Origin: JASHUC01 sp035523875
GTDB taxonomy: Bacteria; Pseudomonadota; Gammaproteobacteria; Steroidobacterales; Steroidobacteraceae
Length of the DNA stretch: 64,000 nt
Direction: 5' to 3'
Assembly: GCA_035523875.1 (NCBI GenBank)
Contig: DATKPY010000014.1
Span: forward strand, 1-64,000
The notes under the pieces are model-generated. The model was not told the origin of the DNA, did not search any database, and worked only from the letters and a program-made list of their open reading frames with translations. The position numbers and the translations under genes are program-made. This document shows, piece after piece, positions 1 to 8,412 of the stretch (positions are counted from its first letter, which is position 1; the number at the start of each line of letters is the position of its first letter).

Positions 1-2
1 AC

Positions 3-2618
3 TTCACCGACCTGCACGCCTGGTGCGAGGTCTTCCTGCCGGGCGCCGGCTGGATCGGGCTCGATCCCACCTCGGGCCTGCTCACCGGCGAAGGACACAT
101 CCCGCTCGCCTGCACCGAGGATCCTCGAACCGCCGCGCCGCTGTCGGGATCGATCGAGGCGGCGGAGTCGACCTTCGACTACACGATGAAGGTCTCGCGC
201 ATCTGGGAGGCGCCGCGCGTCACCCGGCCGTACAGCGAGGCGCAATGGCAAGCCATCGATGCGCTCGGCAAGGCCATCGATGAGCGGCTGCGCGCCGATG
301 ACGTGCGGCTCACCATGGGCGGAGAGCCCACCTTCGTGTCGAGCAGCGAGTTGAGCGCGCCGGAGTGGAACACGGCGGCTCTCGGCGAGGGCAAGCGCCG
401 CTCTGCCGTCGATCTGTTTCAGCGCCTCAAACAGCGCTACGCTCCCCTGGGGCTCGCGCACTTCGGCCAAGGCAAGTGGTATCCCGGCGAGCCGCTGCCG
501 CGCTGGTCGCTCAACTGCTTCTTCCGCCGCGACGGTGAGCCGATCTGGAGCGATCCCGAGCTCTTGGCCGACGAGGACATCGATTACGGCGCGACCCCCG
601 AGGGCGCGGCGCGTTTCCTCGCGCGTCTCGCCGATGCCCTGCGCATTCCGGTGCGCAACCTGCTGCCGGCCTACGAGGACGCGTTCTACTATCTCTGGCG
701 TGAGCGGCGCCTGCCGTCGAACGTCGACCCGTTCGACTCGCGCCTTACCGATCCGACCGAGCGCGCACGCCTGGCGCGCGTCTTCCAGCACGGACTCGAT
801 CGCGCCGTCGGCTACGTGCTGCCGCTCGCGCGCACCGCAGATGGGCGCTCCTGGCAGAGCGGACCGTGGTTCCTGCGTGAGGAGCGCTGCTACCTGATCC
901 CCGGGGATTCCCCGATCGGCCTGCGCCTGCCGCTCGACTCCCTCCCGTGGGCACGCCCGCTCGATCAGCCCTACCTCCTGCCGCCCGATCCCTGGCAGCC
1001 GTTCCCCGCGCTGCCGCGGCACGCGGAGATTCGCCTCGAGCTCGCCGCGAAGGCTCCGGCACGCGAAGCGGATCGCGCGCCCGCGGCCGGAGAATCGGCC
1101 GGCTGGATTGCCCGCTCGGCGCTCTGTGCCGAGCCGCGCGACGGCGTGCTGCACATATTCATGCCCCCGCTCGGGCGGCTCGAGGACTATCTCGAGCTCA
1201 TCTGCGTCATCGAGGCGACCGCTGCGGCGGTCTCTCAGCCCGTGGTGATCGAAGGCTACGAGCCGCCGCGCGATGCGCGGCTCGAGGTCTTCCGGGTGAC
1301 GCCCGACCCGGGCGTGATCGAGGTCAACATTCACCCGGCCTCGAGCTGGGGAGAGCTGATCGAGCGCACCGGATTTCTCTACCAGGCCGCGCGCGAGTCG
1401 CGCCTGCGAGCCGAGAAGTTCATGCTCGACGGTCGCCACACCGGCACGGGAGGCGGCAACCACATCGTGCTCGGGGGCGCGACGCCCGCCGACTCGCCGT
1501 TCCTGCGCCGCCCCGATCTGCTCGAGAGCCTCCTCGCGTACTGGCACGACCACCCCTCGCTCTCTTATCTCTTCTCGGGCCTATTCATCGGTCCCACCTC
1601 GCAGGCGCCGCGCGTCGACGAGGCTCGCAACGACGCGCTCTACGAGCTCGAGATCGCCTTCGGCCAGGTGCCGCACGCGGGCGCGGCGGCGGCCCCGTGG
1701 CTCACCGACCGGATCTTTCGCAACCTTCTCGTCGATGTGACCGGCAATACCCACCGGGCGGAGTTCTGCATCGACAAGCTCTATTCGCCCGATGGGGCCG
1801 CGGGCCGTCAGGGGCTCCTCGAGCTGCGCGCGTTCGAGATGCCGCCGCATCCGCGCATGAGCCTCGTCCAGCAGCTGCTGCTGCGCGCGCTCGTGGCGCG
1901 GTTCTGGCGCTGCCGTTACGAGCGGACCCGGCTCACGCGCTGGGGTAGCGAACTTCACGACCGCTTCATGCTGCCGTACTTCGTCGAGCAGGATTTCGCC
2001 GACGTGATCGAGGAATTGAGCGCGCTCGGGCCGCCGCTCGAGCGCGACTGGTTCGCGCCGCACTTCGCGTTCCGCTTCCCGCGCTACGGAGACTTCGCGG
2101 TGCGCGGGGCGGAGGTGGAGCTGCGCCAGGCGCTCGAGCCCTGGCACGTGATGGGCGAGGAAGGGGCGCTTGGCGCCGCGGTCCGCTATGTCGACTCTTC
2201 CGTCGAGCGGTTGCAGGTGCGGGTCACGGGACTCGCCCCCGACCGCTTCGTGCTCGCCTGCAACGGCCGCCGCGTGCCACTGCGCCCAACGGGCCGCGCC
2301 GGAGAGTTCGTCGCGGGCGTGCGCTACCGCGCCTGGCAGCCGGCCTCCGCGCTCCACCCGACGATCGCGCCGCATTCCCCGCTCACTTTCGACCTCATCG
2401 ATACCTGGTCGCAGCGCTCGCTCGGAGGCTGCCGATACCACGTCGCACACCCGGGTGGCCGCAATTACGCTACATTTCCCGTCAATGCATTCGAATCCGA
2501 GAGCCGGCGACTCGCACGCTTCTTTCGCATCGGGCACACGCCCGGAAACATCTGCGCTCCGGCCGAGGAGCCGAGCGCCGATTTTCCCTTCACGCTCGAC
2601 CTGCGCCGCGCACCATGA
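3..2618 (+). CDS. Transglutaminase-like/DUF2126 protein, 5' truncated by window edge
   Basis: The reading frame is open from the first bases, so the N-terminus lies outside the window; 871 residues are visible of a family usually near 1,100. The first visible residues (FTDLHAWCEVFLPG) are the histidine-containing end of a transglutaminase-like fold, with the following LDPTSG supplying the aspartate. From about visible residue 75 the rest is the long DUF2126 region, with motifs such as MGGEPTFV and HTGTGGGNH. It overlaps the next gene by 4 nt and heads a three-gene operon with an ATP-grasp/alpha-E protein and a second transglutaminase. Comparative genomics has linked this set to peptide or amide-bond modification, but the substrate is unknown. 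The family call is confident; the function is inference. Confidence 0.9.
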   Translation, partial: FTDLHAWCEVFLPGAGWIGLDPTSGLLTGEGHIPLACTEDPRTAAPLSGSIEAAESTFDYTMKVSRIWEAPRVTRPYSEAQWQAIDALGKAIDERLRADDVRLTMGGEPTFVSSSELSAPEWNTAALGEGKRRSAVDLFQRLKQRYAPLGLAHFGQGKWYPGEPLPRWSLNCFFRRDGEPIWSDPELLADEDIDYGATPEGAARFLARLADALRIPVRNLLPAYEDAFYYLWRERRLPSNVDPFDSRLTDPTERARLARVFQHGLDRAVGYVLPLARTADGRSWQSGPWFLREERCYLIPGDSPIGLRLPLDSLPWARPLDQPYLLPPDPWQPFPALPRHAEIRLELAAKAPAREADRAPAAGESAGWIARSALCAEPRDGVLHIFMPPLGRLEDYLELICVIEATAAAVSQPVVIEGYEPPRDARLEVFRVTPDPGVIEVNIHPASSWGELIERTGFLYQAARESRLRAEKFMLDGRHTGTGGGNHIVLGGATPADSPFLRRPDLLESLLAYWHDHPSLSYLFSGLFIGPTSQAPRVDEARNDALYELEIAFGQVPHAGAAAAPWLTDRIFRNLLVDVTGNTHRAEFCIDKLYSPDGAAGRQGLLELRAFEMPPHPRMSLVQQLLLRALVARFWRCRYERTRLTRWGSELHDRFMLPYFVEQDFADVIEELSALGPPLERDWFAPHFAFRFPRYGDFAVRGAEVELRQALEPWHVMGEEGALGAAVRYVDSSVERLQVRVTGLAPDRFVLACNGRRVPLRPTGRAGEFVAGVRYRAWQPASALHPTIAPHSPLTFDLIDTWSQRSLGGCRYHVAHPGGRNYATFPVNAFESESRRLARFFRIGHTPGNICAPAEEPSADFPFTLDLRRAP

Positions 2619-5080
2619 AGCCCACCGCGCGTCCCGCTGAGGTGACGGCGAGCTACCTCGCGAGCTATGTGCCCGACGGGCAACGCTACGATGAGCTGCT
2701 CGATGCGCGCGGGAGCGTTCGTCCGCACTGGCAGGCGCTCATCGATCGGCTCGCGGCCGGGCACATGCGCGAGCGCGTGCGCCGAGGGCCGGATGTCACG
2801 CGGCGGCTCATCGTCGAGAATGGCATCACCTACAACGTATACGCGGACACCCAGGGCGCGGACCGCCCGTGGTCGCTCGATCCGTTGCCGCTGCTCATCA
2901 CCCCGGCCGAGTGGCGCGAGATCGAGCACGGCATCGATCAGCGGGCACGCCTGCTCGATGCCCTGCTCGCGGATCTGTACGGCCCGCAGCAGCTGCTCGC
3001 CGAGGGGCTCGTGCCTGCCGAGCTCCCCTTCGGCCATCCGAACTTCCTCTGGCCGTGTTATGGGGTCGCACCCGCCGACCGGATCTTCCTGCACCTTTAC
3101 GCCGCCGACCTCGCACGCGCGCCGGACGGACGCTGGTGGGTGCTCGCCGATCGCACGCAGGCGCCCTCGGGCGCCGGCTACGCGCTCGAGAACCGCGAGA
3201 TTCTCGAGCAGCTGCTGCCCGAGCCGTTGCGCGATCTCGGCGTGCGCGGAGTGCGCGGCTTCTTCGGCGAGCTGCGCGCGCGCATGCTGAGCTACGTCGA
3301 CGGCGGCGAAAGCCCGCTCGCGGTGATCCTCACGCCCGGGCCCTACAACGAGACGTACTTCGAGCACGCCTTTCTCGCGCGCCAGCTCGGCTGGCCGCTC
3401 GTCGAGGGCTCCGATCTCACCGTACGCGACGACACGGTGTACTTGAAGACGCTCGCGGGACTGAAGCGTGTCCACGCGATCGTGCGCCGCCTCGACGACG
3501 ATTACTGCGATCCGCTCGAGCTGCGCAGCGGCTCGGCGCTCGGAGTCCCAGGCTTGATCGGCGTGGTGCGCGCGCGGCGTGTCGCGCTCGCCAATGCGCT
3601 CGGCACGGGCGTGCTCGAATCGGCGGCCTGGCTCGGATTCCTGCCGGGCGTCGCCGAGCGGCTCCTCGGGGAGACGCTGAGTCTCCCGACGGTCGCAACC
3701 TGGTGGTGCGGCGAGCGCCCGGCGCTCGAGTCCGTGATCGAGAATCTCGAGCGGCTGGTCGTGAAGCCGGCGTATCCGAATCAGCGCTTCGAGCCGGTGT
3801 TCGGCAATATGCTCACGAGCACGGCGCGCGCCGAGATGGTGGAGCGGCTGAAGGCGCGGCCGAACGTGTACGTCGCCCAGGAGCACCTCGCGCTCTCGCA
3901 GACACCGGTGCTGCGATCGGGTGGCGCGGGCGGCTTCGCCGCCAAGTCGGTCGTCATCCGCGTCTACGCGCTCGCCACCCCCGGCGGACGGCTCCTCATG
4001 CCGGGAGGCCTGGCGCGCATCGCGACCGGCATCGAGACCGACGTGGTCTCCGCGCAGCGCGGCGGGGGGAGCAAGGACATCTGGATCCTGGGCGCCGCGA
4101 GCGTGCCGGAGCCGAGCGCGATCCCTGCGCGGAGCACGGAGCTGCCCGTGCGGCACGAGGAGATCCCCTCGCGCCTGGTCGAGAACCTCTACTGGTTCGG
4201 GCGTTACACCGCACGATGCGAGGATCGGGCGCGGCTCCTCAAGGGAACGCTCGCCGCGCGCATCGATCCGGCGGTGTTCGGCGCCGCGGTGAAGTTCTGC
4301 CGCGAGCTCGGCGTGGTGCGCGAGCGCGCCGACCCGGCGCGCTCGCTGCGCGACGAGGCGAACCCGGAAGGCATCCTCGCGGACGTGCGCCGTCTCGCCC
4401 GCTGCGCCTCGCAGGTGCGCGGGCGGCTCTCCGCGAGCTACTGGCACGCCGTCGCGCAGCTGCAGCGGCAGCTGCAGCCCGGACCGCTCGCGCGCGAGGA
4501 TCCGCGCGAGTCGCTCGAGCGGCTGCTGCTCTCCCTCGGCGCGCTCGCCGGCTTCGCGCTCGATGACATGACGCAGGATGCGGGCTGGCGGCTCTTGCGC
4601 GTCGGGCGGCGTCTCGAGCGGCTGCAGTTCGTGGCGCAGCTGCTCGCGCGCCACCTCGCCTCGGCGACGGCGTCCCGCCCCGGGCACATCGAGTGGCTAC
4701 TGGAAGCGTGCGACAGCCTGCGCGTGTATCGCTCGCGCTACGCGGCGGCACCGCGCGTGGGTCCGCTCCTCGACCTGCTGATTCGCGACGCCGCCCATCC
4801 GCGGGCGCTCGCCTTTCAACGCCAGGCGATCGCGCGCGATCTCGGTGCGCTCACCGCACTCGCCGGCGTCGAGGCGGAGCAGCTCACCGAGGACGTGCCC
4901 GCGTTGAGCGATGGCGAGCTGCTCGCGCTCGAGGGAGAAAGCGAATCCGCGATGGCGGCGCGCGCGGCGCTCGCCGCGCGTCTGCAGGACTTGGGCGGCG
5001 CCGCGGCCGAGCTATCCGACCGGCTGTCGATGCGCCACTTCTCCCACACCTTGCTCGACTCGCAAGTCACTGCGAGCTGA
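2615..5080 (+). CDS. Circularly permuted ATP-grasp / alpha-E domain fusion protein
   Basis: An 821-residue protein. The N-terminal ~480 residues are the circularly permuted type-2 ATP-grasp module (former DUF404/DUF407), with motifs such as LPLLITPAEW, RTQAPSGAGYALENR and LTPGPYNETYFEHAFLA. The C-terminal ~300 residues, beginning near LPVRHEEIPSRLVENLYWFGRY, are the alpha-helical alpha-E domain (DUF403). In many genomes these are two separate genes; here they are fused. ATP-grasp enzymes ligate a carboxylate to an amine through an acyl-phosphate, so a peptide-ligase role is likely but the substrate is unknown. The ATG overlaps the stop of the DUF2126 gene (ATGA), which suggests translational coupling. 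A transglutaminase gene follows 13 nt downstream. Confidence 0.92.
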   Translation: MKPTARPAEVTASYLASYVPDGQRYDELLDARGSVRPHWQALIDRLAAGHMRERVRRGPDVTRRLIVENGITYNVYADTQGADRPWSLDPLPLLITPAEWREIEHGIDQRARLLDALLADLYGPQQLLAEGLVPAELPFGHPNFLWPCYGVAPADRIFLHLYAADLARAPDGRWWVLADRTQAPSGAGYALENREILEQLLPEPLRDLGVRGVRGFFGELRARMLSYVDGGESPLAVILTPGPYNETYFEHAFLARQLGWPLVEGSDLTVRDDTVYLKTLAGLKRVHAIVRRLDDDYCDPLELRSGSALGVPGLIGVVRARRVALANALGTGVLESAAWLGFLPGVAERLLGETLSLPTVATWWCGERPALESVIENLERLVVKPAYPNQRFEPVFGNMLTSTARAEMVERLKARPNVYVAQEHLALSQTPVLRSGGAGGFAAKSVVIRVYALATPGGRLLMPGGLARIATGIETDVVSAQRGGGSKDIWILGAASVPEPSAIPARSTELPVRHEEIPSRLVENLYWFGRYTARCEDRARLLKGTLAARIDPAVFGAAVKFCRELGVVRERADPARSLRDEANPEGILADVRRLARCASQVRGRLSASYWHAVAQLQRQLQPGPLAREDPRESLERLLLSLGALAGFALDDMTQDAGWRLLRVGRRLERLQFVAQLLARHLASATASRPGHIEWLLEACDSLRVYRSRYAAAPRVGPLLDLLIRDAAHPRALAFQRQAIARDLGALTALAGVEAEQLTEDVPALSDGELLALEGESESAMAARAALAARLQDLGGAAAELSDRLSMRHFSHTLLDSQVTAS

Positions 5081-5093
5081 GGCAGTCACGCTC

Positions 5094-6035
5094 ATGCGCT
5101 ATCGCGTGCGGCACACGACGCACTATCGCTACAGCGAGGAGGTGCTGCATTCGCATCAGCTGCTGCATCTGGTGCCCCGGCCCGTTCCCTACCAGGAGTG
5201 CCTCGAACACGCGATCCACATCTCCCCTGGCGGCTACCGACGGCGCGATGACGTCGATGCTTTCGGCAACCCGTTGAGCCGCATCGAGATCGCGCAGCGT
5301 CATCGGCGGCTCGAGGTGCGCGCCGAGATGGAGATCGAAGTTCACCCGCGCCCGCCGCTCAACGCGAGCGATTCCCTCCCGTGGGAGCGGGTGGTTGCGA
5401 GCTTGAGCTACTGGGCGACCCCGCCGGCGCGCGAGAGTCTGGATGCCTGCCGCTTTCGCCACGAATCTCCGTACGTTCGGGTGAAATCGCTGTTCAGCGT
5501 GTACGCCGCGGACGCCTTCACCGCCGGCCGGCCGGTGCTCGAGGCGTCCTACGCGCTCATGACCAAGCTCAACCGCGAGTTCCGCTATGCCCCGGGGGAG
5601 ACGACGATCGCCACGCCGCTGAGCGAGATTCTCGAGAAGCGGCGCGGAGTGTGTCAGGACTTTGCGCACCTGATGATCGCGTGTCTGCGCTCGAGAGGGC
5701 TCGCCGCGCGTTACGTGAGCGGTTACGTGCGCCGCCTGCAGCAGTCCGGCACCTGCGCCACGCACGCGTGGGTAGCGGTGTACTGCCCGCCGTTCGGGTG
5801 GGTCGAGCTCGACCCGACCAACAACGTCCGCGTGAGCACCGACCATGTCGCCATCGCTTGGGGCCGCGACTTCGGCGATGTCTCCCCGCTGCGCGGGGTG
5901 ATCCTGGGCGGCGGCTCGCACGAGCTCGCGGTCGACGTGAGCGTCGAGAGCCTCGATGGGAAGCGCGAGGCGTCCGCCAAGCTCGCGCCGGCGGAAATAA
6001 CCCGGGAGAATGGCTCTCCAACCGCCGCGCATTAG
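5094..6035 (+). CDS. Transglutaminase-like cysteine protease family protein
   Basis: A 313-residue protein. The start is the ATG at 5094, just after the ATP-grasp/alpha-E stop; it opens with MRYRVRHTTHYRY, the typical N-terminal beta domain of bacterial transglutaminase-like proteins. The catalytic triad is readable as Cys187 (RRGVCQDFAH), His224 (CATHAWVAVY) and Asp240 (VELDPTNN), so the enzyme should be active as an amidase, protease or transglutaminase. There is no signal peptide, so it is probably cytoplasmic like its operon partners. It is the third member of the ATP-grasp/alpha-E/transglutaminase operon and may trim or transfer what the ligase makes. Confidence 0.93.
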   Translation: MRYRVRHTTHYRYSEEVLHSHQLLHLVPRPVPYQECLEHAIHISPGGYRRRDDVDAFGNPLSRIEIAQRHRRLEVRAEMEIEVHPRPPLNASDSLPWERVVASLSYWATPPARESLDACRFRHESPYVRVKSLFSVYAADAFTAGRPVLEASYALMTKLNREFRYAPGETTIATPLSEILEKRRGVCQDFAHLMIACLRSRGLAARYVSGYVRRLQQSGTCATHAWVAVYCPPFGWVELDPTNNVRVSTDHVAIAWGRDFGDVSPLRGVILGGGSHELAVDVSVESLDGKREASAKLAPAEITRENGSPTAAH

Positions 6036-6089
6036 AGGGCGGCGCGCCGGAGTGCTACATTCGCATCCCCCTTGAGCGGGAGGTTGCGT

Positions 6090-6752
6090 ATGTCCCTTCG
6101 AATTGGCGATACGGCACCGGACTTCGAGGCACAGACGACGGCCGGGCGGATCCGCTTCCACGAGTGGATCGGCGATGGCTGGGCAGTGCTCTTCTCCCAT
6201 CCGAAGGACTTCACGCCGGTCTGCACGACCGAGCTCGGGTACCTTGCGCGCCTGAAGCCCGAGTTCGACCGACGCGGCACGAAGATCATCGGCCTGAGCG
6301 TCGACTCGGTCGACGACCACACGCGCTGGCTGCCCGACATCGAGGCGACACAAGGCACCAAGGTCGGCTATCCGCTCATCGCGGACCCGGAGCTGAAGAT
6401 CGCGAAGCTCTACGACATGCTGCCCGCGGAGGCCTACGGGGAGGCGAAATCGCGGACTCCGGCCGACAACGCGACCGTGCGCTCGGTATTCCTGATCGGC
6501 CCGGATAAGAAGGTGAAGCTGATGCTCGTCTATCCCATGAGCGCCGGGCGGAACTTCGATGAGGTGCTGCGGGCGCTCGATGCCTTGCAGCTGAACGCCA
6601 AGCACAACGTCGCGACCCCGGCGAACTGGAAGCCGGGCGAGGAAGTCATCATCCCCACCTCGGTGAGCGATGAGCAGGCGAAGAGCCGCTTTCCAAAGGG
6701 CTGGCGGGCGCTCAGGCCGTACCTGCGCCTGACCCCCCAGCCGCGCGACTAG
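6090..6752 (+). CDS. 1-Cys peroxiredoxin (Prx6 type)
   Basis: A 220-residue thiol peroxidase. The peroxidatic cysteine is Cys45 in DFTPVCTTELG, preceded by SHPKD. It is the only cysteine in the protein, so no resolving cysteine exists and the enzyme must be reduced by an outside thiol. The long C-terminal extension with NWKPGEEVIIP is typical of the Prx6 group, as is the length. ATG 6090 was chosen over the TTG at 6072 because a GGGAGG ribosome site sits about 6 nt upstream and the protein then opens directly with MSLRIGDTAPDF. It detoxifies hydrogen peroxide and organic hydroperoxides. It is monocistronic by spacing. Confidence 0.95.
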   Translation: MSLRIGDTAPDFEAQTTAGRIRFHEWIGDGWAVLFSHPKDFTPVCTTELGYLARLKPEFDRRGTKIIGLSVDSVDDHTRWLPDIEATQGTKVGYPLIADPELKIAKLYDMLPAEAYGEAKSRTPADNATVRSVFLIGPDKKVKLMLVYPMSAGRNFDEVLRALDALQLNAKHNVATPANWKPGEEVIIPTSVSDEQAKSRFPKGWRALRPYLRLTPQPRD

Positions 6753-6912
6753 ACCGGGCGCGCGACGCCGTTCTAAGCTCGAGCTTGGCCGTTGCTCGGG
6801 AGCGCGGCGGATCGTTGCGCGCGGGACGGTCCTCGCCTTAGGCTTGCGCTCGTCGCCGGCCGCTCCGCGGCCGGCCTCCCCTTCCGCAGGTCCTTGATTC
6901 CGGAGTGAACTT

Positions 6913-8130
6913 GTGAGCGAGACCGCCGAGCGCCTCGCGAGGGCCGGCACGGCGGGCAAAACCGCCTTTGCCGTCCTCGCCGCGATCAGCTTCTGCCATC
7001 TGCTCAACGACATGATGCAGTCGCTGCTGCCGGCGCTGTATCCGATGCTGAAGAGCTCCTACGCCTTGAGCTTCGGACAGATCGGCGTACTCACTTTCAC
7101 CTATCAGATCACCGCGTCGCTCCTGCAGCCGCTGGTCGGCTCCTATACCGACCGCAAGGCGCGCCCCTATTCCCTCGCCGTCGGCATGAGCTTCACGCTG
7201 GTGGGCCTCATGCTGCTCGCCTTCGCCGCGAACTACGCGCTCCTGCTGCTCGCCGCCGCGCTCGTCGGGACCGGCTCGTCGGTCTTTCACCCGGAATCCT
7301 CGCGCGTCGCGCGCATGGCCTCCGGAGGCCAGCACGGGCTCGCGCAGTCGGTGTTCCAGGTGGGTGGCAACTTGGGCTCCTCGATCGGCCCGCTGCTCGC
7401 TGCGTTCATCGTGCTGCCGCGCGGCCAGCACAGCGTCTCGTGGTTCTCGCTCGCGGCGCTTCTCGGGATCTTCGTGCTCACGCAGGTTGGCCACTGGTAC
7501 AAGAATCATGGTCTCGCGCGACTCGCGCCGCGCGGCGCGCGCGGGCAAACGCAGCAGACGCATCCGCGCAAGCGCATCCTGGGCGCCATCGCCGTGCTGC
7601 TCGCGCTCATCTTCTCGAAGTACTTCTACCTCGCGAGCCTCACCAGCTACTACACCTTCTACCTGATCGATCATTTCGGCGTCTCGGTCGAGCACGCGCA
7701 GCTGTACCTGTTCGTCTTCTTGGGCTCCGTGGCCCTCGGCACGATCGTGGGGGGTCCGCTCGGAGACCGCTTCGGGCGCAAGTACGTGATCTGGGCCTCG
7801 ATCTTGGGCGTGCTGCCCTTCACGCTGGTGCTGCCGCACGTGGGTCTCCTCTGGACGGCGCTGCTCACGGTGCCCATCGGCATGATCCTCGCCTCGGCGT
7901 TCCCTGCGATCATCGTCTACGCGCAGGAGCTCCTGCCGGGACGCACCGGCACGGTCGCGGGCCTGTTCTTCGGTTTTGCCTTCGGCATGGGCGGCGTCGG
8001 CGCCGCGGTGCTCGGGGAGCTGGCTGACCGCACGAGCATCGAGTTCGTCTATCACGTGTGTGCGTTCCTGCCGCTCCTCGGACTGCTCGCCGGGCTGCTG
8101 CCGAACGTCGAGCACCGCCAGCACGCCTGA
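6913..8130 (+). CDS. fsr: Fosmidomycin-resistance-type MFS efflux transporter
   Basis: A 405-residue membrane protein with about 12 hydrophobic segments, starting at GTG 6913. The N-terminus (FCHLLNDMMQSLLPALYPMLK) and the first loop (QPLVGSYTDRKARPYSL) match the Fsr group of the major facilitator superfamily, as do GTGSSVFHPESSRVARMASGG and FQVGGNLGSSIGPLLAAF. Fsr exports fosmidomycin in E. coli; the natural substrate here is unknown. The 160 bases upstream hold no gene. An AT-rich inverted repeat follows the stop codon. Confidence 0.9.
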   Translation: MSETAERLARAGTAGKTAFAVLAAISFCHLLNDMMQSLLPALYPMLKSSYALSFGQIGVLTFTYQITASLLQPLVGSYTDRKARPYSLAVGMSFTLVGLMLLAFAANYALLLLAAALVGTGSSVFHPESSRVARMASGGQHGLAQSVFQVGGNLGSSIGPLLAAFIVLPRGQHSVSWFSLAALLGIFVLTQVGHWYKNHGLARLAPRGARGQTQQTHPRKRILGAIAVLLALIFSKYFYLASLTSYYTFYLIDHFGVSVEHAQLYLFVFLGSVALGTIVGGPLGDRFGRKYVIWASILGVLPFTLVLPHVGLLWTALLTVPIGMILASAFPAIIVYAQELLPGRTGTVAGLFFGFAFGMGGVGAAVLGELADRTSIEFVYHVCAFLPLLGLLAGLLPNVEHRQHA

Positions 8131-8131
8131 C

Positions 8132-8149
8132 GATTAACGGGAATTAATC
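8132..8149. repeat. AT-rich inverted repeat between fsr and the RND efflux operon
   Basis: GATTAA, a 6-nt spacer, then TTAATC form a perfect 6-bp inverted repeat directly after the fsr stop and about 150 bases before the efflux operon. It stands out from the GC-rich surroundings. It could be an operator for the efflux operon or part of the fsr transcript end. No U-tract follows, so a classical terminator is unlikely. Confidence 0.35.
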
Positions 8150-8284
8150 ATTTGCCCATGCTGGCTCAAGCGCGCTCTGGCTAACTTCATGGGGCTGCTG
8201 CAGCGACGACGGGCGGGTCCGTCGCCGGCGGCTTTGTTTGCGCTGCCGCCGCGTATCCTTCACCTCCGAGCTGCCCCCTTACAG

Positions 8285-8412
8285 GTGCGCCGATCGCAAC
8301 GTTTGTCCATTTCGCCGCGCGCGCGCGCCGCGCCGCCCGCCTCGTAGCGGCGGCGCTCACCGCGGCTGTCTTCGCGGGCTGCAATCTCGGACCCTATTAC
8401 CACCGGCCCGCC
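8285..8412 (+). other. Lipoprotein signal region of the efflux channel gene, lacking a canonical in-frame start
   Basis: In the frame of the downstream outer-membrane channel gene this stretch encodes an arginine-rich segment, then LVAAALTAAVFAGC, a lipoprotein signal with its cysteine at 8380-8382. No ATG, GTG or TTG occurs in that frame between the in-frame stop at 8182 and this cysteine. A GTG at 8285 opens a suitable basic N-terminus (VRRSQRLSIS) in another frame, which runs to a stop at 8345. A 13-nt alternating CG run at 8316-8328 lies between them; losing one CG unit would join the two frames. Either a sequencing slip, slip-mediated switching or a rare start codon would explain this. 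Confidence 0.6.

Noticed and set aside
2465..4687. 740-codon open frame on the minus strand
   Set aside because: It is the antisense shadow of the DUF2126 and ATP-grasp genes; its translation is arginine- and histidine-rich with no fold-like pattern.
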